Assembly: GCA_964530075.1 (NCBI GenBank)
Contig: CAZGXU010000021.1
Location: 1 to 35,825, forward strand
From: JANQEA01 sp964530075
GTDB lineage: Bacteria; Bipolaricaulota; Bipolaricaulia; UBA7950; UBA9294
Reading direction: 5' to 3'
Length of the DNA stretch: 35,825 nucleotides
Below are positions 25,526 to 33,459 of this stretch, piece after piece. Below the pieces are notes generated by a model. That model was not told the origin of the DNA. It saw only the letters and a list, made by a program, of their open reading frames with translations, and made no database searches. Both the position numbers and the translations under genes were made by a program. Numbering within the stretch: position 1 is the stretch's first letter; every line of letters starts with the position of its first letter.

Positions 25526-27178
25526 ATGCGGATGATCCGCGCGAGCCATCTTCCGGATCGCTACGAAGAGCTGTTGTCCCAGTTCGACAGGGATCGGATT
25601 CTCGCCCGCCTCTGGGCCCACGACCACACCGTCTGGAAGCCGAGGCCCGAGGAGATCACGAACCGGCTCGGCTGGCTGCACGCTCCGTTCTCGATGAAGG
25701 GAGAAGTGGAGCGGCTCGGCGCGTTCGTGAGCGGCGTCCGCGCCGAGGGGTTCCGCCACGTCCTCCTCCTCGGGATGGGCGGCTCCAGCCTCGCTCCCGA
25801 GACCTTCGCGCTCACGTTCGGCGCGGCCCCCGAGTTCCTCGACGTGACCGTCCTCGACTCGACCCATCCCGGTGCGGTCTCGGCGGTCGAACGGCGGCTC
25901 GATCCGTCGCGGACGCTCTTCCTCGTCGCGACGAAATCGGGGACGACGACGGAGACGCTCTCCCTCTTCCGCTACTTCCACCGCCGCGTTCTCGAAGGCG
26001 AGCCGGAGGCCGGGGCTCGATTCGTCGCGATCACCGATCCGGGCAGCCCGCTCGTCGAACTCGCGGCGAGGCACCGATTCCGCGAGACCTTCCTCAACGA
26101 TCCGAACATCGGCGGCCGCTATTCTGCGCTCTCCCTCTTCGGCCTCGTCCCGGCGGCCCTCCTCGGCATCGACATCGGGAGGCTCCTCGAGCGGGCGCGG
26201 GGGAGGGCGATCGAGTTCGCCAGGGACGCGCCGCCCGGCGAGAACCCCGCCGTCCGACTCGGGCTGATCCTCGCGGCCTGCGCGACCACCGGGCGCGACA
26301 AGGCGACGTTCCTCCTCTCCCCGGGGATTGCGAGCTTCGGCGGCTGGGTCGAGCAGCTGATCGCCGAGAGCACGGGGAAGGAGGGGACCGGGATCCTTCC
26401 CGTCGTCGACGAGCCCGTCGGCCCGCCGGCGGTCTACGGGGCCGATCGCCTGTTCGTCGCGCTGACGCTTCGCGGGGAGCAACAGGACGAAGGGGCGATC
26501 TCGGAGCTCGATCGGGCCGGACATCCGGTCGTCCGCATCGAGGCGCGCGACCTCTACGACCTCGGCGATCAGTTCTTCCTGTGGGAGCTCGCGACGGCCG
26601 TCGCCGGGCACGTCCTGAAGATCAACCCGTTCGATCAGCCGAACGTCGAGTCGGCCAAGATCCGCGCCCGCGAGGCGGTCGACGCGTTCCGCCGGACCGG
26701 GGCGTTGCCGGTGAGCGAGGCGGCGCCCCTCACGTCGGGCGGACTCGCCGCGTTCCTCGACGGGATCGGCCCCCCGGGCTACCTGGCGATCCAGGCCTAC
26801 CTGCCGCCGAGCGATCGACTGACCGACGCCTTCGTCGCGCTGCGAAGAGCGCTCCGCGACCGGTTCGGCGTCGCCACGACGTTCGGATACGGCCCCCGGT
26901 TCCTCCACTCCACCGGGCAGCTTCACAAGGGGGGCCCTGGGAACGGCCGCTTCGTCCAGCTCGTCTCCGATGCCGGGGCGGACCTTCCGATCCCCGATGA
27001 AACCGAGGGGCCCGCGCCGGCGCTCACGTTCGGAACGCTCATCTCGGCTCAGGCCGCCGGCGACCGAAGGGCGCTCGTCGACGCCGGACGGGCGATCCGC
27101 ACGTTCTCCGTCCCGGTCGACCCGACCGAGCTGGTCCGGCGGGTCGCCGACGAGGTCGCCCGGCCGGGGCGCGGTTGA
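25526..27178 (+). CDS. pgi: Glucose-6-phosphate isomerase (TalB-Pgi-like isomerase)
   Basis: It interconverts glucose-6-phosphate and fructose-6-phosphate. The 550 residues carry the sugar isomerase (SIS) motifs: GMGGSS (83-88), KSGTTTET (137-144), IGGRYSALS (195-203), EQLIAESTGKEG (276-287) and a late FLHSTGQLHKGGPGNG. The pattern is closer to the isomerase half of bifunctional transaldolase/Pgi proteins than to E. coli Pgi, yet no transaldolase domain is attached. GAGGAGGGAGG precedes the ATG; upstream in-frame codons lie in the promoter region. It starts the pgi-rpiA-pgl run and links glucose-6-phosphate from the phosphorylase pathway to glycolysis. Confidence 0.9.
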   Translation: MRMIRASHLPDRYEELLSQFDRDRILARLWAHDHTVWKPRPEEITNRLGWLHAPFSMKGEVERLGAFVSGVRAEGFRHVLLLGMGGSSLAPETFALTFGAAPEFLDVTVLDSTHPGAVSAVERRLDPSRTLFLVATKSGTTTETLSLFRYFHRRVLEGEPEAGARFVAITDPGSPLVELAARHRFRETFLNDPNIGGRYSALSLFGLVPAALLGIDIGRLLERARGRAIEFARDAPPGENPAVRLGLILAACATTGRDKATFLLSPGIASFGGWVEQLIAESTGKEGTGILPVVDEPVGPPAVYGADRLFVALTLRGEQQDEGAISELDRAGHPVVRIEARDLYDLGDQFFLWELATAVAGHVLKINPFDQPNVESAKIRAREAVDAFRRTGALPVSEAAPLTSGGLAAFLDGIGPPGYLAIQAYLPPSDRLTDAFVALRRALRDRFGVATTFGYGPRFLHSTGQLHKGGPGNGRFVQLVSDAGADLPIPDETEGPAPALTFGTLISAQAAGDRRALVDAGRAIRTFSVPVDPTELVRRVADEVARPGRG

Positions 27179-27196
27179 ATCCGTTGGGAGGCCGCG

Positions 27197-27907
27197 TTGG
27201 ACGTCGGTGAGCTGAAGCGGCAGGCCGCGTGGCGGGCGGCCGAATTCGTCGAGAGCGGGATGACCGTCGGCCTCGGTCACGGGTCGACCGCCGCGTTCGC
27301 CGTCGAGCGGATCGCCGAGCTCCTTCGCACCGGGAAGCTCACCGACGTCGTCTGCGTCCCGTGCTCGGAGGAGGTCTCCCAACACGCGGAGCGGCTCGGC
27401 ATCCCCCTCACGACGCTCGACGAGCACCCTTCGATCGACGTCACGATCGACGGCGCCGACGAGGTCGACGGGGAGCTGAACCTGATCAAGGGCGGCGGCG
27501 GCGCCCTCCTCCGCGAGAAGATCGTCGCCTCGGCGAGCGCGAGGGAGATCATCGTCGTCGACGGCTCCAAGCTGTCGCCCCGACTGGGGACGCGATCCGC
27601 CCTCCCGGTCGAGGTCGTCCCCTTCGCCTGGACCGTCGAGGCGGCGGCCCTCGAAGCGCTCGGCGCCCACGTCCTCCGGCGGGGGGGCGAAGATCCGTTC
27701 CTCACCGATCAGCGGAACTACATCCTCGATTGCGATTTCGGTCCGATCGAGCGGCCGGGCGAGCTGGCGGCGCGCCTCGACGCCCGCCCCGGAGTCGTCG
27801 CCCACGGGCTGTTCGTCGGCCTCGCCACCGATCTCGTCGTCGCGACGGAGCGGGGCGTCCGCCACTTCACGAGAGGATCGGACCTGCCGGAGTGGATCGC
27901 ACGATGA
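27197..27907 (+). CDS. rpiA: Ribose-5-phosphate isomerase A
   Basis: It interconverts ribose-5-phosphate and ribulose-5-phosphate in the pentose phosphate pathway. The 236-residue protein has the phosphate loop VGLGHGST (24-31), the catalytic IDGADEVD with Asp85 and Asp88, Lys98 in IKGGGG, and the base Glu107 in LLREKIV. These match Asp81, Asp84, Lys94 and Glu103 of E. coli RpiA. The start is TTG, with GGGAGG six bases upstream, 18 bases after pgi. Translation from the same message as pgi is likely. Confidence 0.95.
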   Translation: MDVGELKRQAAWRAAEFVESGMTVGLGHGSTAAFAVERIAELLRTGKLTDVVCVPCSEEVSQHAERLGIPLTTLDEHPSIDVTIDGADEVDGELNLIKGGGGALLREKIVASASAREIIVVDGSKLSPRLGTRSALPVEVVPFAWTVEAAALEALGAHVLRRGGEDPFLTDQRNYILDCDFGPIERPGELAARLDARPGVVAHGLFVGLATDLVVATERGVRHFTRGSDLPEWIAR

Positions 27908-27962
27908 GACGGCACCGCGACGCATCCGCCCGGGACGTCGGGCCGAAGATGGAGGGGAACGG

Positions 27963-28664
27963 GTGAAGCTCGTGCGGTTCGATACCCAGGAGGCCCTCGT
28001 CGATCGTGCCGCCGAGCGGGTCGTTCGGATCGGCGCGGAGGCGATCCGCGAGCGGGGACGGTTCCTCGTCGCCCTCTCCGGCGGCGATACCCCGCGACCG
28101 CTCTACGAGCGGCTCGCCGCGTCGGCGGAACTCGATTGGGCCGCCATCGACTTCTTCTGGGCCGACGAGTGGTGCGTCCCGCCGACCGACCCGCGGAGCA
28201 ACGTCCGGTCGGCCCGCGAGGCGCTCCTCGATCGCGTCCCGATCCCCGCGGACCGGATCCATCGCATCGCCGGGGAGCTCGATCCGCTCGCCGCGGCCGA
28301 CGCGTACGAGATCGGGCTCCGCCGCGTCCTCGGAGCCGACGGCCGGCTCGACCTGATCCTGCTCGGGATCGGCGCCGACGGCCACACCGCGTCCCTCTTC
28401 CCCCGCCACCAGGCGCTGACCGAGACCGGCCGATGGATCGTCCCGGTCCACGCCTCCGCGGACCCGCCGTGGCGGGTGACGATGACGCTCCCGCTGCTCA
28501 ACGCCGCGCGGCACGTCCTCTTCCTCGTGGGCGGCGCGGAGAAGGCGGCCGCCGTTCGGGATGTCGTGGACGGGAAACCGCTCCCCGCCTCCATGGTCCG
28601 CCCGACGGACGGGACCGTGACGCTCCTCGTCGACGAGGACGCCGCGTCCCTGCTTGGAGAGTAG
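27963..28664 (+). CDS. pgl: 6-phosphogluconolactonase
   Basis: It hydrolyses 6-phosphogluconolactone in the oxidative pentose phosphate pathway. The 233 residues are typical of the NagB-fold Pgl (DevB) type: LSGGDTPRPLYERL (38-51), FFWADEWCVP (64-73), DPRSN, and LLGIGADGHTASLFP (133-147). The GTG start has GGAGGGGAAC upstream. It follows rpiA by 55 bases. No glucose-6-phosphate dehydrogenase or 6-phosphogluconate dehydrogenase is in the window, so the rest of the branch must be elsewhere. It is the last gene before the composition changes. Confidence 0.94.
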   Translation: MKLVRFDTQEALVDRAAERVVRIGAEAIRERGRFLVALSGGDTPRPLYERLAASAELDWAAIDFFWADEWCVPPTDPRSNVRSAREALLDRVPIPADRIHRIAGELDPLAAADAYEIGLRRVLGADGRLDLILLGIGADGHTASLFPRHQALTETGRWIVPVHASADPPWRVTMTLPLLNAARHVLFLVGGAEKAAAVRDVVDGKPLPASMVRPTDGTVTLLVDEDAASLLGE

Positions 28665-28732
28665 CTATGCTAGCAACAGCCAACGAGGACTCCCATGGAG
28701 AGTACGCGGGTTCACGGACTACGCACTCATGC

Positions 28733-28765
28733 GCTGGCCCGCTGCGTTATGATCGCGCAGCCAGC
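28733..28765. repeat. Bulged hairpin at the core/island boundary
   Basis: GCTGG (28733-28737) pairs with CCAGC (28761-28765), and CTGCG (28742-28746) with CGCAG (28756-28760). A 4-base bulge (CCCG) sits on the left arm and the loop is 9 bases. It lies 69 bases after pgl, in a 202-base non-coding gap where lower-G+C DNA begins. It may be the pgl terminator (no U-run) or a boundary or attachment structure. Confidence 0.4.
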
Positions 28766-28814
28766 ACCAGGGAGCATGCGGGACAGCTGTCGTGTTCTCC
28801 GAGGAGGGGCGCGC

Positions 28815-28844
28815 TTGGTCCTCATGACTGAGATTGCATAGAAT
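28815..28844 (+). promoter_or_regulatory. Promoter of the putative nuclease module
   Basis: TTGGTC at 28815-28820 and TAGAAT at 28839-28844 are 18 bases apart and end 22 bases before the ATG at 28867. This position also argues against the upstream in-frame ATG at 28834, which would fall inside the promoter. Confidence 0.5.
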
Positions 28845-28866
28845 CCCATCAGCTGCGGGAGGGGAG

Positions 28867-29997
28867 ATGTCTGGTGCAATTGGCGAACTGTTCGGTCAGA
28901 TTGGTTCTCGGGAGTTCCACTCTGAAGAGGAGTTCCGGCGCTACCTGCTGATTGAGACAGATCTCGCACAAGTTCTACAGCACGACAACCTGTATGTGAT
29001 AGTGACGCTACTTGGGTTTTCGGTTCCGCGGAGGCTCGAGCAGGCTCTTCGGAGAGAGGAATTCCAAGTGACGTCAGTTCACGGAGCTGTCTGGGAGATC
29101 ACGCACGAGGCGATCGACCCCGATGATTCCTCCTCCACGCCTTTCTCAGCATATGTTGCACTGGACTGGGAGAGCGGCCTGGCAATGTACTACACGAACT
29201 TCCGGAAGACGGCTGAGATCGACCGCCTCCTGGTTCCAGCGATCACGAAGGGTTCGTCTGAGATGGACCTCTTCGTCCTGCACCCGAGCCTGATGCACAG
29301 GATGCTCGATTCGCTCTTCGCAGAGTATCCCGAAGCGAGAGTCACAGAGTTCACTGCCAGAACTTCATTGCATAGCTCGCAGGGAAGTGTAAGGAGGCCT
29401 CCATGCAAGCGAACTATCCAGTACTGGGGGAATGACGGTCGCGATGCCTACCCAGAACTCCGCGACAAGTACGGCACTGCAATCTCCCGTGCGGTCATTG
29501 AGCTTCCGAGTCAGGACACGAAACTTCGAGTAAGCCACACCGGGACTATTGCGTTCTGCAACGGAGACCCAGCCGTGTTCTCACACATCTTGGATGAGCA
29601 CGTGCTGCCTGAGGCGCGGCTGCAGCGCAGCATCGTCTACCGCGCGAAGCGTGAATACGTCGAGATCGGGACTAGCACTTCGCGACGTCCTCTTCCCGTT
29701 GTCATCCCGCTTACGATTCGACTGGATTCCCCACTCCAATACTACGAGGCTAACAGGGAGCTTCCGAGCGCGCTGGAGAGCCGAGAATTCCAGGTGCTCG
29801 CGTTCATGGCTGACGAGGGGAGCCTGTTCCTGAAGGCATCTCTCTTCGATAGCAGGTCGCTTTCAAGGTTTGACATCTGGGCAAACGAAGGCTTCATCAA
29901 GGTCCTGCCGGGTGACCGTACCCGCTTGTCAACGCTATTGAGGTTCTACGACTTCGTGCTAAGCGACATTGATCCATATGCGGTCCTCGAGGCATGA
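28867..29997 (+). CDS. Protein of unknown function, first gene of nuclease module
   Basis: I do not recognise this 376-residue protein. It has no signal peptide or membrane span and looks like a soluble mixed alpha/beta protein. The N-terminal half contains HSEEEFRRYLLIETDLAQVL; the middle is basic and Arg-rich (SVRRPPCKRTIQYWG); the C-terminal half has several beta strands (VVIPLTIRLD, FQVLAFMADEGSLFLKASLF) that could form a recognition domain. GGAGG lies just before the ATG. Its stop overlaps the start of the PD-(D/E)XK gene as ATGA, which means obligate co-translation and suggests a two-part system. Codon use and G+C differ from the upstream genes, as expected for acquired DNA. Confidence 0.7.
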   Translation: MSGAIGELFGQIGSREFHSEEEFRRYLLIETDLAQVLQHDNLYVIVTLLGFSVPRRLEQALRREEFQVTSVHGAVWEITHEAIDPDDSSSTPFSAYVALDWESGLAMYYTNFRKTAEIDRLLVPAITKGSSEMDLFVLHPSLMHRMLDSLFAEYPEARVTEFTARTSLHSSQGSVRRPPCKRTIQYWGNDGRDAYPELRDKYGTAISRAVIELPSQDTKLRVSHTGTIAFCNGDPAVFSHILDEHVLPEARLQRSIVYRAKREYVEIGTSTSRRPLPVVIPLTIRLDSPLQYYEANRELPSALESREFQVLAFMADEGSLFLKASLFDSRSLSRFDIWANEGFIKVLPGDRTRLSTLLRFYDFVLSDIDPYAVLEA

Positions 29998-31148
29998 ACG
30001 CCAGTGCCGAGAAACCTCTTGCTCTCGAAATCTTACTCAGCGAGAACGAGAGAGCTCGTGAAGTCTACGCCGAGGTTCGTGATCTCGAGCAGACGAACCA
30101 GCTCGAGCGGTTGAAGCGTGAACTGGGGATCAGCCACGAGCACGACGACCTTGTTCACTTCTGTGGTTCCTCCTTCTTGCCTGGCGGTGATCTACATCAG
30201 GAGACCGGATTCGAGCTCATCTGCTTCGAGCCTCTATGTGAGTTGGAGTTGGACGAGGAAGTCGAGGCGCCGCCGAAGTGCTTCGACGTCCTGATCGTCA
30301 ACGAAGCGGAGAAGTCGATCGTAGCTGTTGAATGCAAAATCTCCCACACTCATGAGCTCCACGGATTTGAGGGCTTCATCCGCGACACATGGCGAAAAGC
30401 AGATGACTTGGTTCACTGGATGGAGTACCTCTCGAGTCGCCTGGGCTTTGAGATTGAGCACCACGAAATCGTGCTCTGCGCGCGAGGCGGACAAGAGCAA
30501 CGCGCAGCCGAGTCTCTGCAGAGGCTCGAGAGCCAGTATGGGGCAGGAACCCGCCCGCCCCACATTGTCAAGCTATGGTACTGTGGGCTCCATCATCGTG
30601 GCAGACTTCAACTCAACTCGACTATGGCGCGGACCGACAGATCCTGGAATCGGCACCGGAATGCCGAGCTAAATAGGAAGCTTGCAGTTGATGGACACGT
30701 ATTGGGGACGAGCGAGATCGGAACCCGACTCTTCTTCAAGAGCCCCACTGTCTGGCTCGCCTCGGAGTTCGTGGGCCATCTTGTCGAATCATGGGCAGAG
30801 GCTGAGGAGATAGTTGACCAAGGTGGAGTCGCCTACGGCACGTTCTCGCTAACCTCGATTGAGGAGTTCCTAAAGGCGAATCTAAACCACTACGATGCAC
30901 CGAAGCTTGCGGTGACGCTTGCCGAGAGGGTGCTTTCTGCACTGATTGATTGTGATCTCGTTGAGACGGTCACCAACGGCACATACGTCTTCCAGGCGAA
31001 GATGAAGCGGCCGAAGACAGCTATCAAGGCGGTTCGAGACGCAATGCTCGAAAGGCGAGCCGAATACGCAGCCGAGCAGAAGGCTGCTCAAGAGGTCCTT
31101 CGAAGGTTTGGAGAAGATCGGCTCCCTCTGTTCGAGGACCTAGCCTGA
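29994..31148 (+). CDS. PD-(D/E)XK nuclease-like protein with C-terminal helical domain
   Basis: The 384-residue protein contains a restriction-endonuclease-like core: Glu70, Asp98 in CFDVLIV, then Glu113 and Lys115 in IVAVECKIS, the D-x(n)-E-x-K layout of PD-(D/E)XK nucleases. The next strand (HEIVLCARGGQE) also fits. Around residues 270-340 is a winged-helix-like segment (SLTSIEEFLKANLNH, then VLSALIDCDLVETVTNGTYVF), and the C-terminus is a charged helix (AMLERRAEYAAEQKAAQEVL). It probably cuts or nicks nucleic acid. It is coupled to the unknown protein upstream by a 4-base overlap. I cannot assign it to a named defence system; activity is inferred from the motif. Confidence 0.65.
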   Translation: MNASAEKPLALEILLSENERAREVYAEVRDLEQTNQLERLKRELGISHEHDDLVHFCGSSFLPGGDLHQETGFELICFEPLCELELDEEVEAPPKCFDVLIVNEAEKSIVAVECKISHTHELHGFEGFIRDTWRKADDLVHWMEYLSSRLGFEIEHHEIVLCARGGQEQRAAESLQRLESQYGAGTRPPHIVKLWYCGLHHRGRLQLNSTMARTDRSWNRHRNAELNRKLAVDGHVLGTSEIGTRLFFKSPTVWLASEFVGHLVESWAEAEEIVDQGGVAYGTFSLTSIEEFLKANLNHYDAPKLAVTLAERVLSALIDCDLVETVTNGTYVFQAKMKRPKTAIKAVRDAMLERRAEYAAEQKAAQEVLRRFGEDRLPLFEDLA

Positions 31149-31298
31149 ATGCCGGCGAAGACGCCGCATTGCTTGCTTCGTCTCATCGTCATACACATGC
31201 GCGCAGATCATCGTCGTTAACAGATCGGAATTCCCCAGCGCCCTCTGCACAAGCCGAATCCTCCCCGTCCCGTGGTACGGATCAGTCGCAAAGCTGTG
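31140..31298 (-). pseudogene. Tyrosine recombinase C-terminal remnant
   Basis: A 52-residue stretch in one minus-strand frame matches the end of Xer/integron-type tyrosine recombinases: HSFAT, then GRIRLVQRALGNSDLLTTM, then ICAHV. The family pattern is RHSFAT...IRxVQxLLGHSDxxTTxxYTHV. The His of LGH is Asn here and the nucleophilic Tyr is Cys, and a stop codon (31301-31299) sits directly before HSFAT, so it is dead. It overlaps the last bases of the nuclease gene on the other strand. It indicates past integrase-mediated insertion at this island. Confidence 0.65.
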
Positions 31299-31648
31299 CT
31301 AGTTCGAAGGCCTTTCTGGTCTGGCTCGGTCGATGGGACACTCCTCGAACCGGGTGGTCCGATCATCAGCAAGTTGTAGTCATCTGCAATAGACTGCTCG
31401 CATGAACCCAGTGCGCCCTTCGGCGGCCTCGACGCGAAGACGCTCATGTAGCCGTTTCCACCATCTGGCCCCCATGTCGCAGACCCTGTGTCAGCGCATG
31501 CTAGATTCAAGCACATGCGACTTGACAGCGAGTCCATGGTCTCTGTACTCTGCGTACTAAAGACTCATTGTTTGCCAGCGAAGTGCCATGAATGCGTCAA
31601 TGGCAACGATTTGAACGGGCTGGCCACAGGAATCGGAGGGTGCGCGGG
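31149..31648. other. Gene-poor stretch with decayed gene fragments
   Basis: Between the nuclease module and the membrane module there is no intact gene. It contains the recombinase remnant and the possible ComM scrap. From 31463 to 31590 I see nothing assignable. A promoter for the membrane module should lie near its right end, but I could not pick one with confidence. Confidence 0.5.
31346..31462 (-). pseudogene. Possible ComM/YifB ATPase scrap
   Basis: The minus strand encodes NLLMIGPPGS (31375-31346), the Walker A region of Mg-chelatase-like ComM/YifB proteins (NLLMIGPPGSGK). A poorly matching stretch with SCEQSIADDY precedes it. The GK that should follow is lost and the rest does not match. 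It is short and could be chance, but it lies next to a real recombinase remnant. Confidence 0.3.
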
Positions 31649-32110
31649 TTGCGGAAGACGTTCTTCCAATGGTTCGGGGTTGTCGGCGGTATCGCAAGCA
31701 TTCTTGGCTTCTTCGTGGGTATCTACAGCCTACTCGTCTTCGGATTGCAGATCGAGCTAACCCCTCTGTCCTTCTTTTGGAAGTGCTTGTGGATAGTCGT
31801 GTTCACTGTGGGTATTCCCGTCATACCGATGGTCTGCATGGGTCTCATGTCCCTGGGCTTTGATCTTGCGGACAAGCTCCCATTCCTGTCGCTTGCAATC
31901 AAGGCCGTGGTACTCTTGATGGGGGTAACAGTAATCGCCATGGGAATTGGCTTCTGTGCCCTAGCAATCCAGTTGGTCATCCAAGGCCATTTCCCGTACT
32001 GTGGCGCTGGAGGCCTATGGCCTGCCGCTCTTGCTCTGATACTCAACGTAGCTGCTGCTTGTGGAATCGGTCTCACCGGTGGGGTCGTAGTGGATCTTGG
32101 GAGGTCGTGA
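31649..32110 (+). CDS. Small four-span membrane protein, first gene of membrane module
   Basis: The 153-residue product is almost wholly membrane: spans near residues 8-28 (VVGGIASILGFFVGIYSLLVF), 40-62, 72-97 and 112-150. There are few charged residues and no recognised family. TTG at 31649 is preferred because CGGAGGG lies eight bases upstream; an in-frame ATG at 31592 gives 172 residues with a basic N-terminus (RQWQRFERAGHRNRRVRG) but has no ribosome site. The stop overlaps the next start as TGATG, so the two are translated together. It may be the membrane partner of the next protein. Confidence 0.6.
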   Translation: MRKTFFQWFGVVGGIASILGFFVGIYSLLVFGLQIELTPLSFFWKCLWIVVFTVGIPVIPMVCMGLMSLGFDLADKLPFLSLAIKAVVLLMGVTVIAMGIGFCALAIQLVIQGHFPYCGAGGLWPAALALILNVAAACGIGLTGGVVVDLGRS

Positions 32111-33093
32111 TGCGTAGCATCCTTCGAAGGTGGCGCAAACAGACTATGGTTTCAGTACTCATGCTGCCGTGTGTTGCCGCAGTCGTCTATGTTGGATTCC
32201 AGGCTCGGTCAAGGATCGATTTCCTCATTCTCCTTTTCGGCGTCGCGGGGATCTTGGTCTCGGCAGTCGCGCTGCTTCTTTGGTCCGCACGAGGAAGGAA
32301 GACGCTTCGCCATTCGTTGCTGAAGATCCTCACTAACCAGGATGTCTTCTCGACGATTCTCAGCAGCAAGGCCGAGATGGGCGACGGAATGTCCCAGCTC
32401 GTGGCTACATATCACAGTCGCTACGGCCCACCAGATGACATCAAGAGAGAAGTCGCAAAGGAGATCGTTGAGAGACTCAGTCGCCCGCTCAGAGAGAACT
32501 ACGAGGTTAACCTTTCCTTATACCCCGATGAACGAGGATTCACGTCGCTGGAGAAGGAGGTACGTTACGACCAATTCAGCTACGACGAGCCAGATGCATT
32601 CATCTTCGGGACCAGGGAATTCTTCAAGACCAATGTCGAGTTCTCCCCGGCGATGAAGGACGCGGGCGTCTCACCCAGCGAGGTCTTCAGCTTTGTGAGC
32701 CTGGAAGTCAATGGTACCATTCTCGAACGCGGACGTGACTACGAGATACACCAGAGGATGGCCGACGACGATGTCCTGCAACTGACGGTAGCAAGCAATC
32801 TTCGTTTCCCAGACGACAGGGACAAGATCAACGTGGCTTTCAGAACGCGATCCCTGAACCAGCCATCAGACTACTCCGTATCAACGATGATGTGCGTCGT
32901 GAGATCACTTAGGGTGCTGTTAAGCTACGATGAGCGCGTGTTCGAGACGATGTTGTTTGGGATGGTCCCCATAGACTGGGACGAACCTAGGACAGGCCAC
33001 CTGGTCGGCACCGGAACCAGGCTTCTAGAATTCAGGAATCGCGTGCTGCTACCAGGTCACTCTGCACTAGCCACGTGGCGGCGCTGTTCGTGA
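32110..33093 (+). CDS. Two-span membrane protein with cytoplasmic domain, second gene of membrane module
   Basis: The 327-residue protein has two N-terminal spans (about 14-31 and 38-58), then a soluble part, probably cytoplasmic. Residues 60-130 are helical and charged (VAKEIVERLSRPLRENY); residues 130-327 are mostly beta, with repeated strand-loop units (FSFVSLEVNGTILERGRDYE, VLQLTVASNL, KINVAFRTRSL) and a final LLPGHSALATWRR. I do not recognise the domain. Two spans plus a beta-rich sensor is a plan seen among bacterial immune effectors, but also elsewhere. It is coupled to the small membrane protein by a one-base stop/start overlap (TGATG). Confidence 0.6.
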   Translation: MRSILRRWRKQTMVSVLMLPCVAAVVYVGFQARSRIDFLILLFGVAGILVSAVALLLWSARGRKTLRHSLLKILTNQDVFSTILSSKAEMGDGMSQLVATYHSRYGPPDDIKREVAKEIVERLSRPLRENYEVNLSLYPDERGFTSLEKEVRYDQFSYDEPDAFIFGTREFFKTNVEFSPAMKDAGVSPSEVFSFVSLEVNGTILERGRDYEIHQRMADDDVLQLTVASNLRFPDDRDKINVAFRTRSLNQPSDYSVSTMMCVVRSLRVLLSYDERVFETMLFGMVPIDWDEPRTGHLVGTGTRLLEFRNRVLLPGHSALATWRRCS

Positions 33094-33450
33094 ACCCTCA
33101 TCCCACCCAGTTCGCCGTAGACGCTCAGTGAACGGAACTCTCCGCCGCGCAAAGCGGCTTGATGAGCTTATCAATCATTCTCTCGGGACTCATAGCGTGA
33201 TGATAGCAAGGCGCGATCAACCTTGTCAAGTGCGGATGCACATACGCCATGTGACGAGCGCTTCACGCAACATCTACCTCACATCCGACATCTCGAACCG
33301 CAGCACAACAGCAGTGTCGTTGTGATCACAACCTGAGGAGGTTCGAAGCGCAATGCATGTCCGTACGGTGTCAGTTCCGTCCCCCCAGTGACTCAGCCGT
33401 CGGTTCGAGACCAGTCCACTTGTATGTTGCAGCTTGCAGGGTTCCCGTGG
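33094..33450. other. Non-coding stretch before the structured RNA
   Basis: No gene is supported. A GCCGC-GCAAA-GCGGC hairpin at 33144-33158 follows the membrane module by about 50 bases and may be a weak terminator. If the structured RNA downstream is an omega-RNA, its guide would come from DNA near the right end of this stretch. Confidence 0.4.
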
Positions 33451-33459
33451 AGTCTGGAG

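Noticed and set aside
25484..27925. Very long open frame antisense to pgi and rpiA
   Set aside because: It mirrors two well-supported enzymes, is built mostly of Arg, Glu, Asp and Gly, has no motif and no ribosome site. Long antisense frames are expected at this G+C.
28867..31148. Toxin-antitoxin pair
   Set aside because: Both proteins are near 380 residues and the second has a nuclease motif with an added domain; size and layout do not suit an ordinary toxin-antitoxin pair.
31649..33093. CBASS or Thoeris effector pair
   Set aside because: No cyclase, TIR or nucleotide-sensing domain is visible nearby, so naming a known system would be unsupported.
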